Source of the DNA: Oscillospiraceae bacterium
GTDB lineage: Bacteria; Bacillota; Clostridia; Oscillospirales; Ruminococcaceae
Reading direction: 5' to 3'
DNA length: 16,126 nucleotides
Assembly (NCBI GenBank): GCA_017396055.1
Contig: JAFQND010000326.1
Span: 1-16,126 of the forward strand
The notes under the pieces were generated by a model, which did no database searches, was not told the origin of the DNA, and saw only the letters and a program-made list of their open reading frames with translations. A program made the translations under genes and the position numbers. Below, in pieces: positions 6,731-13,167 of this stretch (its first letter is position 1; the number at the start of each line of letters is the position of its first letter).

Positions 6731-7645
6731 GTGAACAATGCAGCTTCTGCGGCTAAGCCCGCCAAAAAGAAGGCCAATCGGTTCAATCAGAACTTTACCG
6801 GTTACCTTCTCGTAGCACCCATGCTTTTTGCTCTGTGTGCTTTCGTATTCTATCCCATGATTAAGGTAATCATCTACTCCTTCCAGAAGACCAACGGTAT
6901 TTCTGCTACCTGGCGCGGTGTTAAGAACTATGTCTGGGTTATCAAGGATAACATGTTCTGGAACGCTCTGTGGAACACCTTCTACATGGCAGTCATTGCA
7001 GTTATTCTGGACGTTGTCGTTTGCTTCATCGTTGCTTCGATGATCAACTCGATCTCCAACAAGGCTGTAAAGAACCTCTTCAAGGGCGTTTACTATCTGC
7101 CCAACGTAGTTTCTTCTGTAGCCGTTGCAATGCTGTTCAACTTCATCTTCTACCCCTCCGAAAACGGTATTCTGAACTATGCCTTCAGCATGGTCGGTAT
7201 CCCCCCTGTCGGCTGGCTTACCAACCCTAAGATTTCCCGTCTGTCCATCGTTATCATGGGCCTGTGGCGTTCGGTTGGTTACGACACCATCCTGTTCCTG
7301 GCTGGTCTGCAGTCCATCCCCGGTGAGATCTACGAAGCCGGCGCCATCGACGGTGCTACCGGTCTGCAGAAATGGTGGTACATCACCATTCCCAACATGA
7401 AGGGCACCTTCGCATTCATGATCATGATGCTGACCATCAGCACCATGCGTCGTTTCGATGACGTTTGGATGATTGGTGGTTCCGCCGGTAACCCTGCAGG
7501 CACTCTGGATACCGCGGTTATGTACATCTTCCGTAACTCCTGGCTGTCTCGTGAGGTCGGTGTTGCTTCTGCTGCAGCTGTAATCTTGTTCATCATCACG
7601 ATGATCCTTACCGCTATCAACAACAAGGTAACCAGCGGCGACTAA
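6731..7645 (+). CDS. Sugar ABC transporter permease (MalF/UgpA-type)
   Basis: From the chosen start this 304-residue inner-membrane permease has about six transmembrane helices. The first is at about residues 22-50 (GYLLVAPMLFALCAFVFYPM). The family's ATPase-docking loop is present as YEAGAIDGATGLQKWWYITIP, beginning with E202. It pairs with the second permease to form the channel of a carbohydrate (CUT1-type) importer. I chose GTG 6731 because AAGGAG lies 10 nt upstream. The frame extends to TTG 6659, but no ribosome site precedes that codon. The N-terminus is Ala/Lys-rich (AASAAKPAKKK) and cytoplasmic. It is the first gene of the operon. No ATP-binding subunit is encoded nearby, as in many Firmicute sugar importers that share one ATPase. 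Confidence 0.93.
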   Translation: MNNAASAAKPAKKKANRFNQNFTGYLLVAPMLFALCAFVFYPMIKVIIYSFQKTNGISATWRGVKNYVWVIKDNMFWNALWNTFYMAVIAVILDVVVCFIVASMINSISNKAVKNLFKGVYYLPNVVSSVAVAMLFNFIFYPSENGILNYAFSMVGIPPVGWLTNPKISRLSIVIMGLWRSVGYDTILFLAGLQSIPGEIYEAGAIDGATGLQKWWYITIPNMKGTFAFMIMMLTISTMRRFDDVWMIGGSAGNPAGTLDTAVMYIFRNSWLSREVGVASAAAVILFIITMILTAINNKVTSGD

Positions 7646-7702
7646 CAGCTGCTCTGCAAGTAAACCGAGAAATCTGAGAAAGAAAAGAGAGTGTGATATA
7701 GC

Positions 7703-8578
7703 ATGACCAAAGCTGCTCCCGTAAAGAAAGGCGCCAGCCTGAAGGGCGAGAAGATCGGTAATCAGACCGTCCTGATCGTCATCCTGGCTCTTGGTACCCT
7801 GACCATGATCATTCCTTTCTGGTGGATGATCTCTACCGCATTCGACGGTGCTGTAACCATCGATGATATCCCCTTCCCTCCCCGCTTCTATCCCCTGGAG
7901 CCCTCCCTGAAGAACTTCAAGGTCGCATTCACCAACGTTCCTATGGTCAAGTACATCGGTAACTCCCTGCTGGTTGCTGCCGGTAACATGATCATCTCGA
8001 TCTCTTCCGCAATCATGTGCGGCTACTCCCTGTCCAAGGTTCCCTTCAAGGGCAAGAGCTTCATTCTGCTGCTCTGCCTGTCCACCATGATGGTTCCCGG
8101 TGAGGTTACCATGGTATCCAAGTTCTTCCTGTTCCAGAAATTCGGTCTGGTTAACTCCTACTGGGCATTCTGGCTGGAAGCTATGGCTTACGTATTCGGT
8201 ACCTTCTATACCAAGACCTACATGGACTCCATTCCCGGTTCTCTGCGTGAATCCGCTCTGATGGACGGCGCAAGTGAGCTGAGAGTTGCCTTCCAGATCT
8301 ACATGCCTCTGTGCGGCGCACTGGTCGCTACTCTGGCAATCCTGATCTTCCAGGGCTCTTGGAACAACTTCATGTGGCCCATGATCATCCTGACCTCTGC
8401 CAAGAAGTACACTCTGCAGGTTGGTGTTGCGCTGTTCGCAACCAACGGCGGTCTGTCGACTCAGCCCGGTGTTCGTATGGCATCGACCTGCATCTCGATC
8501 CTGCCCATCCTGACTCTGTACATCTTCCTGCAGCGCTACATCGTAGAGTCTATCGCTCTGTCCGGTGTAAAGCAGTAA
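7703..8578 (+). CDS. Carbohydrate ABC transporter permease (MalG/UgpE-type)
   Basis: This 291-residue second permease has about six membrane helices; the first is VLIVILALGTLTMIIPFWWM (about residues 24-43). The docking loop of the family appears as ESALMDGASELRVAFQIYMP, starting at E183. The C-terminus, FLQRYIVESIALSGVKQ, matches the end typical of MalG-like proteins (F-QRYFVxGLxxGAVKG). It lies 57 bp after permease 1. Its ribosome site is unusually weak (AAAGAGAG, more than 10 nt from the ATG), so it may depend on translation of the upstream gene. It is followed by two hairpins and then the binding-protein gene. Confidence 0.94.
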   Translation: MTKAAPVKKGASLKGEKIGNQTVLIVILALGTLTMIIPFWWMISTAFDGAVTIDDIPFPPRFYPLEPSLKNFKVAFTNVPMVKYIGNSLLVAAGNMIISISSAIMCGYSLSKVPFKGKSFILLLCLSTMMVPGEVTMVSKFFLFQKFGLVNSYWAFWLEAMAYVFGTFYTKTYMDSIPGSLRESALMDGASELRVAFQIYMPLCGALVATLAILIFQGSWNNFMWPMIILTSAKKYTLQVGVALFATNGGLSTQPGVRMASTCISILPILTLYIFLQRYIVESIALSGVKQ

Positions 8579-8598
8579 TTCAATTCATTCGGTTGGTT

Positions 8599-8658
8599 GA
8601 TGGGAGGGTTTTAACCCGCCCTCCCGTCTCAATATAACAACGGCCCCACGGGGCTTTG
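8599..8658 (+). promoter_or_regulatory. Tandem intercistronic hairpins upstream of the binding-protein gene
   Basis: Hairpin 1 pairs GATGGGAGGG (8599-8608) with CCCTCCCGTC (8619-8628) over a 10-nt loop. Hairpin 2 pairs GGCCC (8642-8646) with GGGCT (8651-8655, one G-U) over CACG and is followed by TTGTC. Neither has a full T-tract. They may act as partial terminators or as 3'-end protectors that set separate levels for permease and binding-protein messages, as described between maltose transporter genes in other bacteria. Confidence 0.6.
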
Positions 8659-8675
8659 TCAAATGAGGTGTAACT

Positions 8676-10097
8676 ATGAAAAAGCTGTTTACTCTGCTTC
8701 TGGCTGCAGCCATGACCATGTCTGTTCTGGCTTCCTGCGGCGACAAGAAGACCGAGGACAAACCCGCTGAAGGCGGCAACGCTGGTACCACTGAAGGTCT
8801 GAAGGCTCCCGAAGATCTGAAGACCAAGGATACCTTCGTTATCTCTATCTGCGGCGCTAACCTGGAAGACGGCATCAACTCCACCAAGGAGACCGACGCT
8901 GAAGGTTGGAACACCTACTCTTCCAAGTACCTGAAGGAAGACTTCCCCAACATCACTGTTGAGTTCGTCTCTGTTCCTTGGGATAACGCTTCCGCTAAGA
9001 TGCAGACCATCCTGATGTCTGCTTCTACCGACCTGTTCACCCAGGGCGGCGCTTTCCAGCCCGAGTACTTCAAAGAGGGTCTGTCTCAGTCCCTGAATCC
9101 CTTCCTCGAAGCTGACACCGAGTTCGTTTACGAAGACAACTTCGCAGCTGGCTGGAAGTCTCATGCAAACTGCACTTCTTACGACGGTACCCAGACCATC
9201 ACTCTGCCCTGGGCAGTAGGTTACCGTATCGTTATGTACGATGCAGAGATCTTCGAACAGTGGGGCGTTGAGCCTCTGTCCGAGTATCCCACTCCTGAAG
9301 AAGTTCTGGAGAAGGCTCTGAAGATGACCGGTACCAACCCTGTTACCGGCAAGCAGAACTACGGTTCCTTCACCGCTCTGAACTCTCTGAACATGTCCTT
9401 CATGGTTCCCACCACCGAGTACTTCGGCGCTGTCGAGTGCGTAGGTTCTTGGGATGACCACGCTGGTCTGGAATGGAAGATGGACTCTGCTGAGTACACC
9501 AAGGCTGTTGAATGGGTTTGCGACCTGACCGCTACCATGCCTGAAGCTGCTTCTACCGGTAAGGGCAACGAGCTGTGGGGCACCGCTGACAACGACATCG
9601 CTATCTACATCGATGGCGGCGGCGGAAAGATGACCTCTGCTATCTACAAAGACGAGTCCCAGAAAGAGTTCTACACCTCCAAGTTCGTTCCTGTAATGCA
9701 CTGGGGCAACAACGGCGGTAACTGGACTCCTTGCGACGGCATGGGTATGGCTGCTACCACCACTGGCGACGACGCTATCATGGCTTGGCATCTGCTGAAG
9801 AACATGACCACCGAAGCTGCTATGTGGAACGAAGAGCAGTGGGGCCCCGCCTTCTCTCCCAACCTGGCTGTTCAGGCTACTTGGCCCGAGTGGGATATCT
9901 GGCGTGCAATGAACGCTCGCGTTATTGCTGAAGCTACCCATCCCGGCTACGAGATCAACCCCTTCTACCAGACTGCTATCCAGCCCACCCTGGCTTCCAT
10001 CTTCTCTCGCGCTATCATCGGCGAGGACGTTGACGTTGCTGCTGAGCTGGCTGAGATCAACCGCAAGGCTCAGGAATGGTCTGCTTCTCAGGCTTAA
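8676..10097 (+). CDS. Extracellular solute-binding lipoprotein of sugar ABC transporter (family 1)
   Basis: This 473-residue substrate-binding protein starts with a lipoprotein signal: MKK, a hydrophobic stretch and the lipobox LASC with the lipidated Cys at position 21. An acidic/Gly linker (DKKTEDKPAEGGN) follows. The mature part shows features of family 1 carbohydrate-binding proteins, such as FPNITVEFVSVPWDNASAKM and aromatic residues suited to stacking on sugars. It should be anchored to the outer face of the membrane and deliver an oligosaccharide to the two upstream permeases. GAGGTG precedes the ATG. Codon use is strikingly uniform (GCT, TCT, GGT, CTG, AAC, TTC), as expected for a very abundant protein. 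The ligand is unknown. Confidence 0.94.
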   Translation: MKKLFTLLLAAAMTMSVLASCGDKKTEDKPAEGGNAGTTEGLKAPEDLKTKDTFVISICGANLEDGINSTKETDAEGWNTYSSKYLKEDFPNITVEFVSVPWDNASAKMQTILMSASTDLFTQGGAFQPEYFKEGLSQSLNPFLEADTEFVYEDNFAAGWKSHANCTSYDGTQTITLPWAVGYRIVMYDAEIFEQWGVEPLSEYPTPEEVLEKALKMTGTNPVTGKQNYGSFTALNSLNMSFMVPTTEYFGAVECVGSWDDHAGLEWKMDSAEYTKAVEWVCDLTATMPEAASTGKGNELWGTADNDIAIYIDGGGGKMTSAIYKDESQKEFYTSKFVPVMHWGNNGGNWTPCDGMGMAATTTGDDAIMAWHLLKNMTTEAAMWNEEQWGPAFSPNLAVQATWPEWDIWRAMNARVIAEATHPGYEINPFYQTAIQPTLASIFSRAIIGEDVDVAAELAEINRKAQEWSASQA

Positions 10098-10136
10098 TTG
10101 TCTGACTGACAGAATCGGTTCATTCTCAACTGATTT

Positions 10137-10173
10137 AAAAAACGGTGCTGCCCTTCTGGGCGGCGCCGTTTTT
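10137..10173 (+). terminator. Terminator of the sugar ABC operon
   Basis: The stem AAAACGGTGCTGCCC / GGGCGGCGCCGTTTT (with G-U pairs) has a TTCT loop and is followed by a T-run. It lies about 40 nt after the binding-protein stop codon. Confidence 0.88.
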
Positions 10174-10183
10174 CTTTGGATGA

Positions 10184-10216
10184 AAAAGCTCTCCTGTGTG
10201 ATACAGGAGAGCTTTT
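10184..10216. terminator. Bidirectional terminator between convergent genes
   Basis: A perfect 14-bp stem, AAAAGCTCTCCTGT / ACAGGAGAGCTTTT, has a GTGAT loop. The flanking A-run and T-run make it work in both directions. It serves the leftward phosphatase-fold gene that stops at 10223 and is a second stop for the rightward ABC operon. Confidence 0.88.
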
Positions 10217-10222
10217 GTGTTA

Positions 10223-11005
10223 TCAGATAATGCTGGTTCCTTCCCATTCGGGCGAGGGGAAAGCGTCAAGAATTTTTGCGACAGTGGGGGCGATATCCTT
10301 GATACTGGCGGATTCGAGTTCTTTGCCTTCTTCAAAGACAGAACCGACACAGAGCAGCGGAATGGTCATGTCTTCGGGCATTTCGGTACCGTGGGAGCGT
10401 CCGTGGCCGCCGTGGTCAGCGACGATGATGAACTGATAATTTTCGGGGAGGGAATACATGACGCGGCGGATACATTCGCCGGCGTGAGAGACGGTCTGGA
10501 GATACTCTTCGTTCATCCAGCCGGTACGATGGCCTACTTCATCGACACATCCCAGATAGAGGAAGGTAAAATCGGGCTCTTCGGCTTTGATATAGTCAAT
10601 GGTCATCTGGGTCATCTTGTCTTCGTTGGCCCATTCTGTGGCAGTATCCATGCTCTGACGATAGAGATAAGCCATCGACATGGAGTCAGGGCGGCCCAGA
10701 TCGCGCAGCTGCTGCCAGTTGGTGAACATGGCGCATTTCTTACCCATGCGGCTGACAGCTTCAAAAATGCCGTCAATGGGCCGTACGGGAGGCATCCAGA
10801 TGTTGGTGGTAATTCCGTGGCGGATAGGGTCTACGCCGAGGAAAAGCGAGGTATGACAGGGCAGGGTCACAGAGGGAAAAACAGTTTTCGTAGCAAAGCA
10901 GTGGGTAGCTTTCGCACGAAGGTCACGCAGATAGCTGTTGTCGCAGGTGAGGACGGCGTCGGGGCGCATACCGTCGACAAGAATCAGAACAACTTTATTT
11001 TCCAT
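10223..11005 (-). CDS. Alkaline phosphatase superfamily / nucleotide pyrophosphatase-phosphodiesterase protein
   Basis: This 260-residue hydrolase has the type I phosphodiesterase/nucleotide pyrophosphatase fold. The expected two-metal site and nucleophile are visible: D11 (LVDGMRPD), T47 as nucleophile (FPSVTLPCHTS), D155 and H159 (VDEVGH), D197 and H198 (ADHGGHGRSHG), and H205. It is shorter than eukaryotic NPP enzymes and lacks a signal peptide, so it probably acts in the cytoplasm on phosphodiesters or phosphomonoesters of unknown identity. I chose the ATG at 11005 because GAAAGGA lies 9 nt upstream; an in-frame TTG at 11014 sits directly on that ribosome site. It is transcribed alone, divergently from the isomerase gene. 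Confidence 0.9.
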   Translation of the reverse strand: MENKVVLILVDGMRPDAVLTCDNSYLRDLRAKATHCFATKTVFPSVTLPCHTSLFLGVDPIRHGITTNIWMPPVRPIDGIFEAVSRMGKKCAMFTNWQQLRDLGRPDSMSMAYLYRQSMDTATEWANEDKMTQMTIDYIKAEEPDFTFLYLGCVDEVGHRTGWMNEEYLQTVSHAGECIRRVMYSLPENYQFIIVADHGGHGRSHGTEMPEDMTIPLLCVGSVFEEGKELESASIKDIAPTVAKILDAFPSPEWEGTSII

Positions 11006-11036
11006 ACGGATCAATCCTTTCGGTTATACTATCCTC

Positions 11037-11065
11037 ACTTTAGCACATTGGTCGGAAGGAATCAA
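11037..11065 (-). promoter_or_regulatory. Probable promoter of the phosphatase-fold gene
   Basis: Read on the minus strand: TTGATT (11065-11060), 17 bp, then TAAAGT (11042-11037), with TG one base before the -10. Both hexamers match consensus at 4 of 6 positions, so the call rests on spacing and position about 30 bp before the start codon. Confidence 0.45.
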
Positions 11066-11095
11066 GAGATAACAGAAAATCCGCCATGTTTTTAC

Positions 11096-11124
11096 TTGCA
11101 ATGCCCCTGCTGACGCGCTATAAT
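11096..11124 (+). promoter_or_regulatory. Promoter of the isomerase-esterase operon
   Basis: TTGCAA (11096-11101), a 17-bp spacer and perfect TATAAT (11119-11124). The ATG at 11123 overlaps this -10 box and so cannot be the start codon, which fixes the start at 11156. Confidence 0.82.
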
Positions 11125-11155
11125 GAAAACAGTAAATGGACGGGAGGTCGGTCAC

Positions 11156-12028
11156 ATGAAGATCGCCACGACGATTATTGACAGCTATCCATATTTCGAT
11201 ACACCTGCGGAGGTCGTCCGCTTTTATGAGGATACCGGATTCCGGCTTTTGGACTACAGTTTTTACCGCGCCATGGGAAATGTACATCATTTTCTGGAGG
11301 ACGACTGGAAAAAATACGTGGCAGAAGCAAAGGCCGCTGCTGATGAGCTGGGATTTGTCTTTGTACAGGCACATGCGCCGGCGTATAACCCCCTGGGCGG
11401 CGAAGATTACGATCACAAAAACGGTGTTCTGTCGATGATACGTTCGATCGAAGCCTGCGGTCTGCTGGGGATTCAGAACAGTGTAACCCACTCCGGTATC
11501 AGCCGCAGCTATCTCTACCCCGGGGACAGTGATGCTTATTTTGAAGCCAACCGCCCCTTTTACCGTTCGCTGATCCCGTATATGGAAGAATACGGCGTGA
11601 ATATTCTCATCGAAAACAGCTGTGAAGTCAATATGGCCGGGCAGTATTTCCCCATGACGGCAGAGGAAATGAATGCCTTTATCACTTCGCTGGGGCATCC
11701 GGGATTCGGTGCCTGCTGGGATATTGGTCATGCGCATATTCAGAAAGTGAGCACCCACGATGAACTGGTCACGTTGGGAAGCAACCTGAAGGCTCTGCAC
11801 ATTCATGATAACGACGGAAGACATGACCTGCATCTGCAGCCCTATGCGGGCAATTTCGATTATGATGACCTGATGAGGGGCATTATCAACTCCGGATTCA
11901 AGGGGTATTTCACCTTTGAGGTCGATTCTTACAAACCGCCCTTTGCCGATCTGAAGAAGGAACAGCTGAAAACCCTGTATCTTACCGGCAGGAAGCTGCT
12001 GGAAAAATACGGCCTGTATAAATATTAA
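11156..12028 (+). CDS. Sugar phosphate isomerase/epimerase family protein (xylose isomerase-like TIM barrel)
   Basis: This 290-residue protein of the AP-endonuclease-2/xylose-isomerase-like TIM barrel family includes ketose 3-epimerases, hydroxypyruvate isomerase and inosose dehydratase among its relatives. The four metal ligands expected for the family are in place: E153 (ILIENSCE), D189 (CWDIGHAH), H217 (HIHDND, or H215) and E255 (FEVDS), spaced much as in D-tagatose 3-epimerase. It should isomerise or epimerise a sugar or polyol in the cytoplasm; the substrate is not readable. The ATG at 11156 follows GGGAGG by 8 nt. The gene is followed after 13 bp by an esterase-like gene in the same transcript. 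Confidence 0.9.
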   Translation: MKIATTIIDSYPYFDTPAEVVRFYEDTGFRLLDYSFYRAMGNVHHFLEDDWKKYVAEAKAAADELGFVFVQAHAPAYNPLGGEDYDHKNGVLSMIRSIEACGLLGIQNSVTHSGISRSYLYPGDSDAYFEANRPFYRSLIPYMEEYGVNILIENSCEVNMAGQYFPMTAEEMNAFITSLGHPGFGACWDIGHAHIQKVSTHDELVTLGSNLKALHIHDNDGRHDLHLQPYAGNFDYDDLMRGIINSGFKGYFTFEVDSYKPPFADLKKEQLKTLYLTGRKLLEKYGLYKY

Positions 12029-12041
12029 GTAGGTATGCGGC

Positions 12042-12782
12042 ATGAAAATTTACGAGAATATCTCTTACGGAAAGCTGGATGAACAGAAACTGGATCTTTA
12101 CTGCCCCGACAGCGGAGAGTATCCTGTCTTTCTCTATTTCCACGGCGGCGGGATCGAGAACGGCAGCAAAGGCGGCAGCGGCATGGTCCGGATCGCTGAG
12201 TATCTGACAGCCAACGGTATCGGTTTTGCCAGCGCGGATTATCGGATGTATCCCACTGCGGTGTATCCTGAGTTTATCCGGGATTCTGCCATGGCCTCAG
12301 CGTGGGTGAAGAAGCATATCGGCGAATATGGCGGAAACGGTGAGATCTATGTCGGCGGCAGCTCCGCAGGCGGATATCTTTCGATGATGCTCTGTTTTGA
12401 CAAGAAATATCTGGCACCCTATAAGCTGAAACCTGTCGATTTTACCGGTTTTATCCATGATGCCGGACAGCCCACCACCCACTTCAATGTTCTCAGAGAA
12501 CGCGGTATTGATTCCAGAAGAGTGATCGTCGACGAGGCTGCGCCGCTTTATCATATCTGTGAAGAGGGCGAATATCCGCCCATGTTGTTTATCGTTTCGG
12601 ATCATGATATGCCGGGCCGCTATGAGCAGACAAAGCTTGTGCTGGCGACACTGAAAGATTTCGGCAAGAGCGGCTATGAATGTATCGAGATGCATGGTAC
12701 ACATACCGCCTATGTGGCTGCCTATGACGAAAACGGAAACAATGTTTTTGCCAAAATGGTCTGTGACTATATTAAAAAATGA
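12042..12782 (+). CDS. Alpha/beta hydrolase (esterase/lipase-like)
   Basis: This 246-residue cytoplasmic alpha/beta hydrolase resembles the hormone-sensitive-lipase-like esterases. The oxyanion-hole motif HGGG is at H34-G37. The nucleophile is S108 in GSSAGG. The acid is D187 or D189 (IVSDHDMPG) and the base H221 (MHGTHTAYV). There is no signal peptide. It may remove acyl groups from carbohydrates, which would fit the preceding isomerase gene, but that is inference from position only. The ribosome site (AGTAGG) is modest and the gene sits 13 bp after the isomerase stop, so it is probably co-translated. A shared terminator lies immediately downstream. Confidence 0.88.
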   Translation: MKIYENISYGKLDEQKLDLYCPDSGEYPVFLYFHGGGIENGSKGGSGMVRIAEYLTANGIGFASADYRMYPTAVYPEFIRDSAMASAWVKKHIGEYGGNGEIYVGGSSAGGYLSMMLCFDKKYLAPYKLKPVDFTGFIHDAGQPTTHFNVLRERGIDSRRVIVDEAAPLYHICEEGEYPPMLFIVSDHDMPGRYEQTKLVLATLKDFGKSGYECIEMHGTHTAYVAAYDENGNNVFAKMVCDYIKK

Positions 12783-12783
12783 A

Positions 12784-12818
12784 AAAAGCGGGGGCAGAAA
12801 GCTGCTCCCGTTTTATTT
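12784..12818. terminator. Bidirectional terminator between convergent genes
   Basis: The stem CGGGGGCAG / CTGCTCCCG (one G-U pair) has an AAAG loop and is flanked by A-rich sequence on the left and TTTTATTT on the right. It sits between the esterase stop (12782) and the leftward XRE gene stop, overlapping the latter's last codons. Confidence 0.82.
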
Positions 12819-13055
12819 GATCTCCTGTTCCAGGTGAGAAAACAATTCCGAGTCGAAAAACTCGCCGACGGAGATACCGATCCCGTCACACAGCTTTTTG
12901 ATGGTGGAGACGGTGGTGCTGTTGTTGCGGCCGCTGACGATGTTGTTGACGGTGGATTGCGTGACGCCGCTGAGGCTGCAGAGCCGGTTGACGGATAATC
13001 CTTTTTCTTTGCACAGGGCCAGAATACGCTGTCTGACTGCTTCGCCGATATCCAT
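12813..13055 (-). CDS. Small XRE-family (Cro/C1-type HTH) transcriptional regulator
   Basis: This 80-residue protein is essentially one Cro/C1 helix-turn-helix domain. The sequence LSVNRLCSLSGVTQSTVNNI gives helices 2 and 3, with the recognition helix around QSTVNNIVSG (about residues 33-42). STIKKLCDGIGISVGEFFDS forms helices 4 and 5. The short acidic tail probably helps dimerisation. It should bind DNA as a dimer and repress. The ATG at 13055 follows GGAGG by 7 nt; the frame extends further upstream, but that extension covers the promoter. It is divergent from the dehydroquinate synthase operon, with promoters back to back and a palindrome in its own spacer, so autoregulation and control of that operon are plausible. 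Confidence 0.9.
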   Translation of the reverse strand: MDIGEAVRQRILALCKEKGLSVNRLCSLSGVTQSTVNNIVSGRNNSTTVSTIKKLCDGIGISVGEFFDSELFSHLEQEIK

Positions 13056-13083
13056 ACACTCACCTCCGGTAACTTCTGTTTTC

Positions 13084-13112
13084 AGTATAGAACATCCCGG
13101 GGATATTTGCAA
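13084..13112 (-). promoter_or_regulatory. Promoter of the XRE gene with palindromic operator candidate
   Basis: On the minus strand: TTGCAA (13112-13107), 17 bp, TATACT (13089-13084). The spacer contains the 11-bp palindrome ATCCC-G-GGGAT (plus-strand 13094-13104), which lies where a bound dimer would block RNA polymerase. Confidence 0.78.
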
Positions 13113-13119
13113 GAGAAGA

Positions 13120-13149
13120 TTGACGGAGACAAAGAAAAGGCGCTATAAT
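13120..13149 (+). promoter_or_regulatory. Promoter of the dehydroquinate synthase operon
   Basis: TTGACG (13120-13125), an 18-bp spacer and perfect TATAAT (13144-13149). Its -35 lies 7 bp from the -35 of the divergent XRE promoter, so a regulator bound between or over them could affect both. Transcription would start about 12 nt before the start codon region, leaving a very short leader. Confidence 0.78.
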
Positions 13150-13167
13150 AGAAGAAAAGGAGAGAGT

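Noticed and set aside
8580..10247. A 555-codon minus-strand frame opposite the binding-protein gene
   Set aside because: It is a mirror of the extreme codon bias of the binding-protein gene. It has no family resemblance and runs across the terminators at 10137-10216.
10217..11113. A 298-codon plus-strand frame over the phosphatase-fold gene
   Set aside because: The minus-strand frame has the metal ligands and nucleophile of a known family. The plus frame has none and would run through the divergent promoters.
11123..11155. ATG 11123 as the start of the isomerase gene
   Set aside because: It overlaps the TATAAT box and lies upstream of the expected transcription start. GGGAGG points to ATG 11156.
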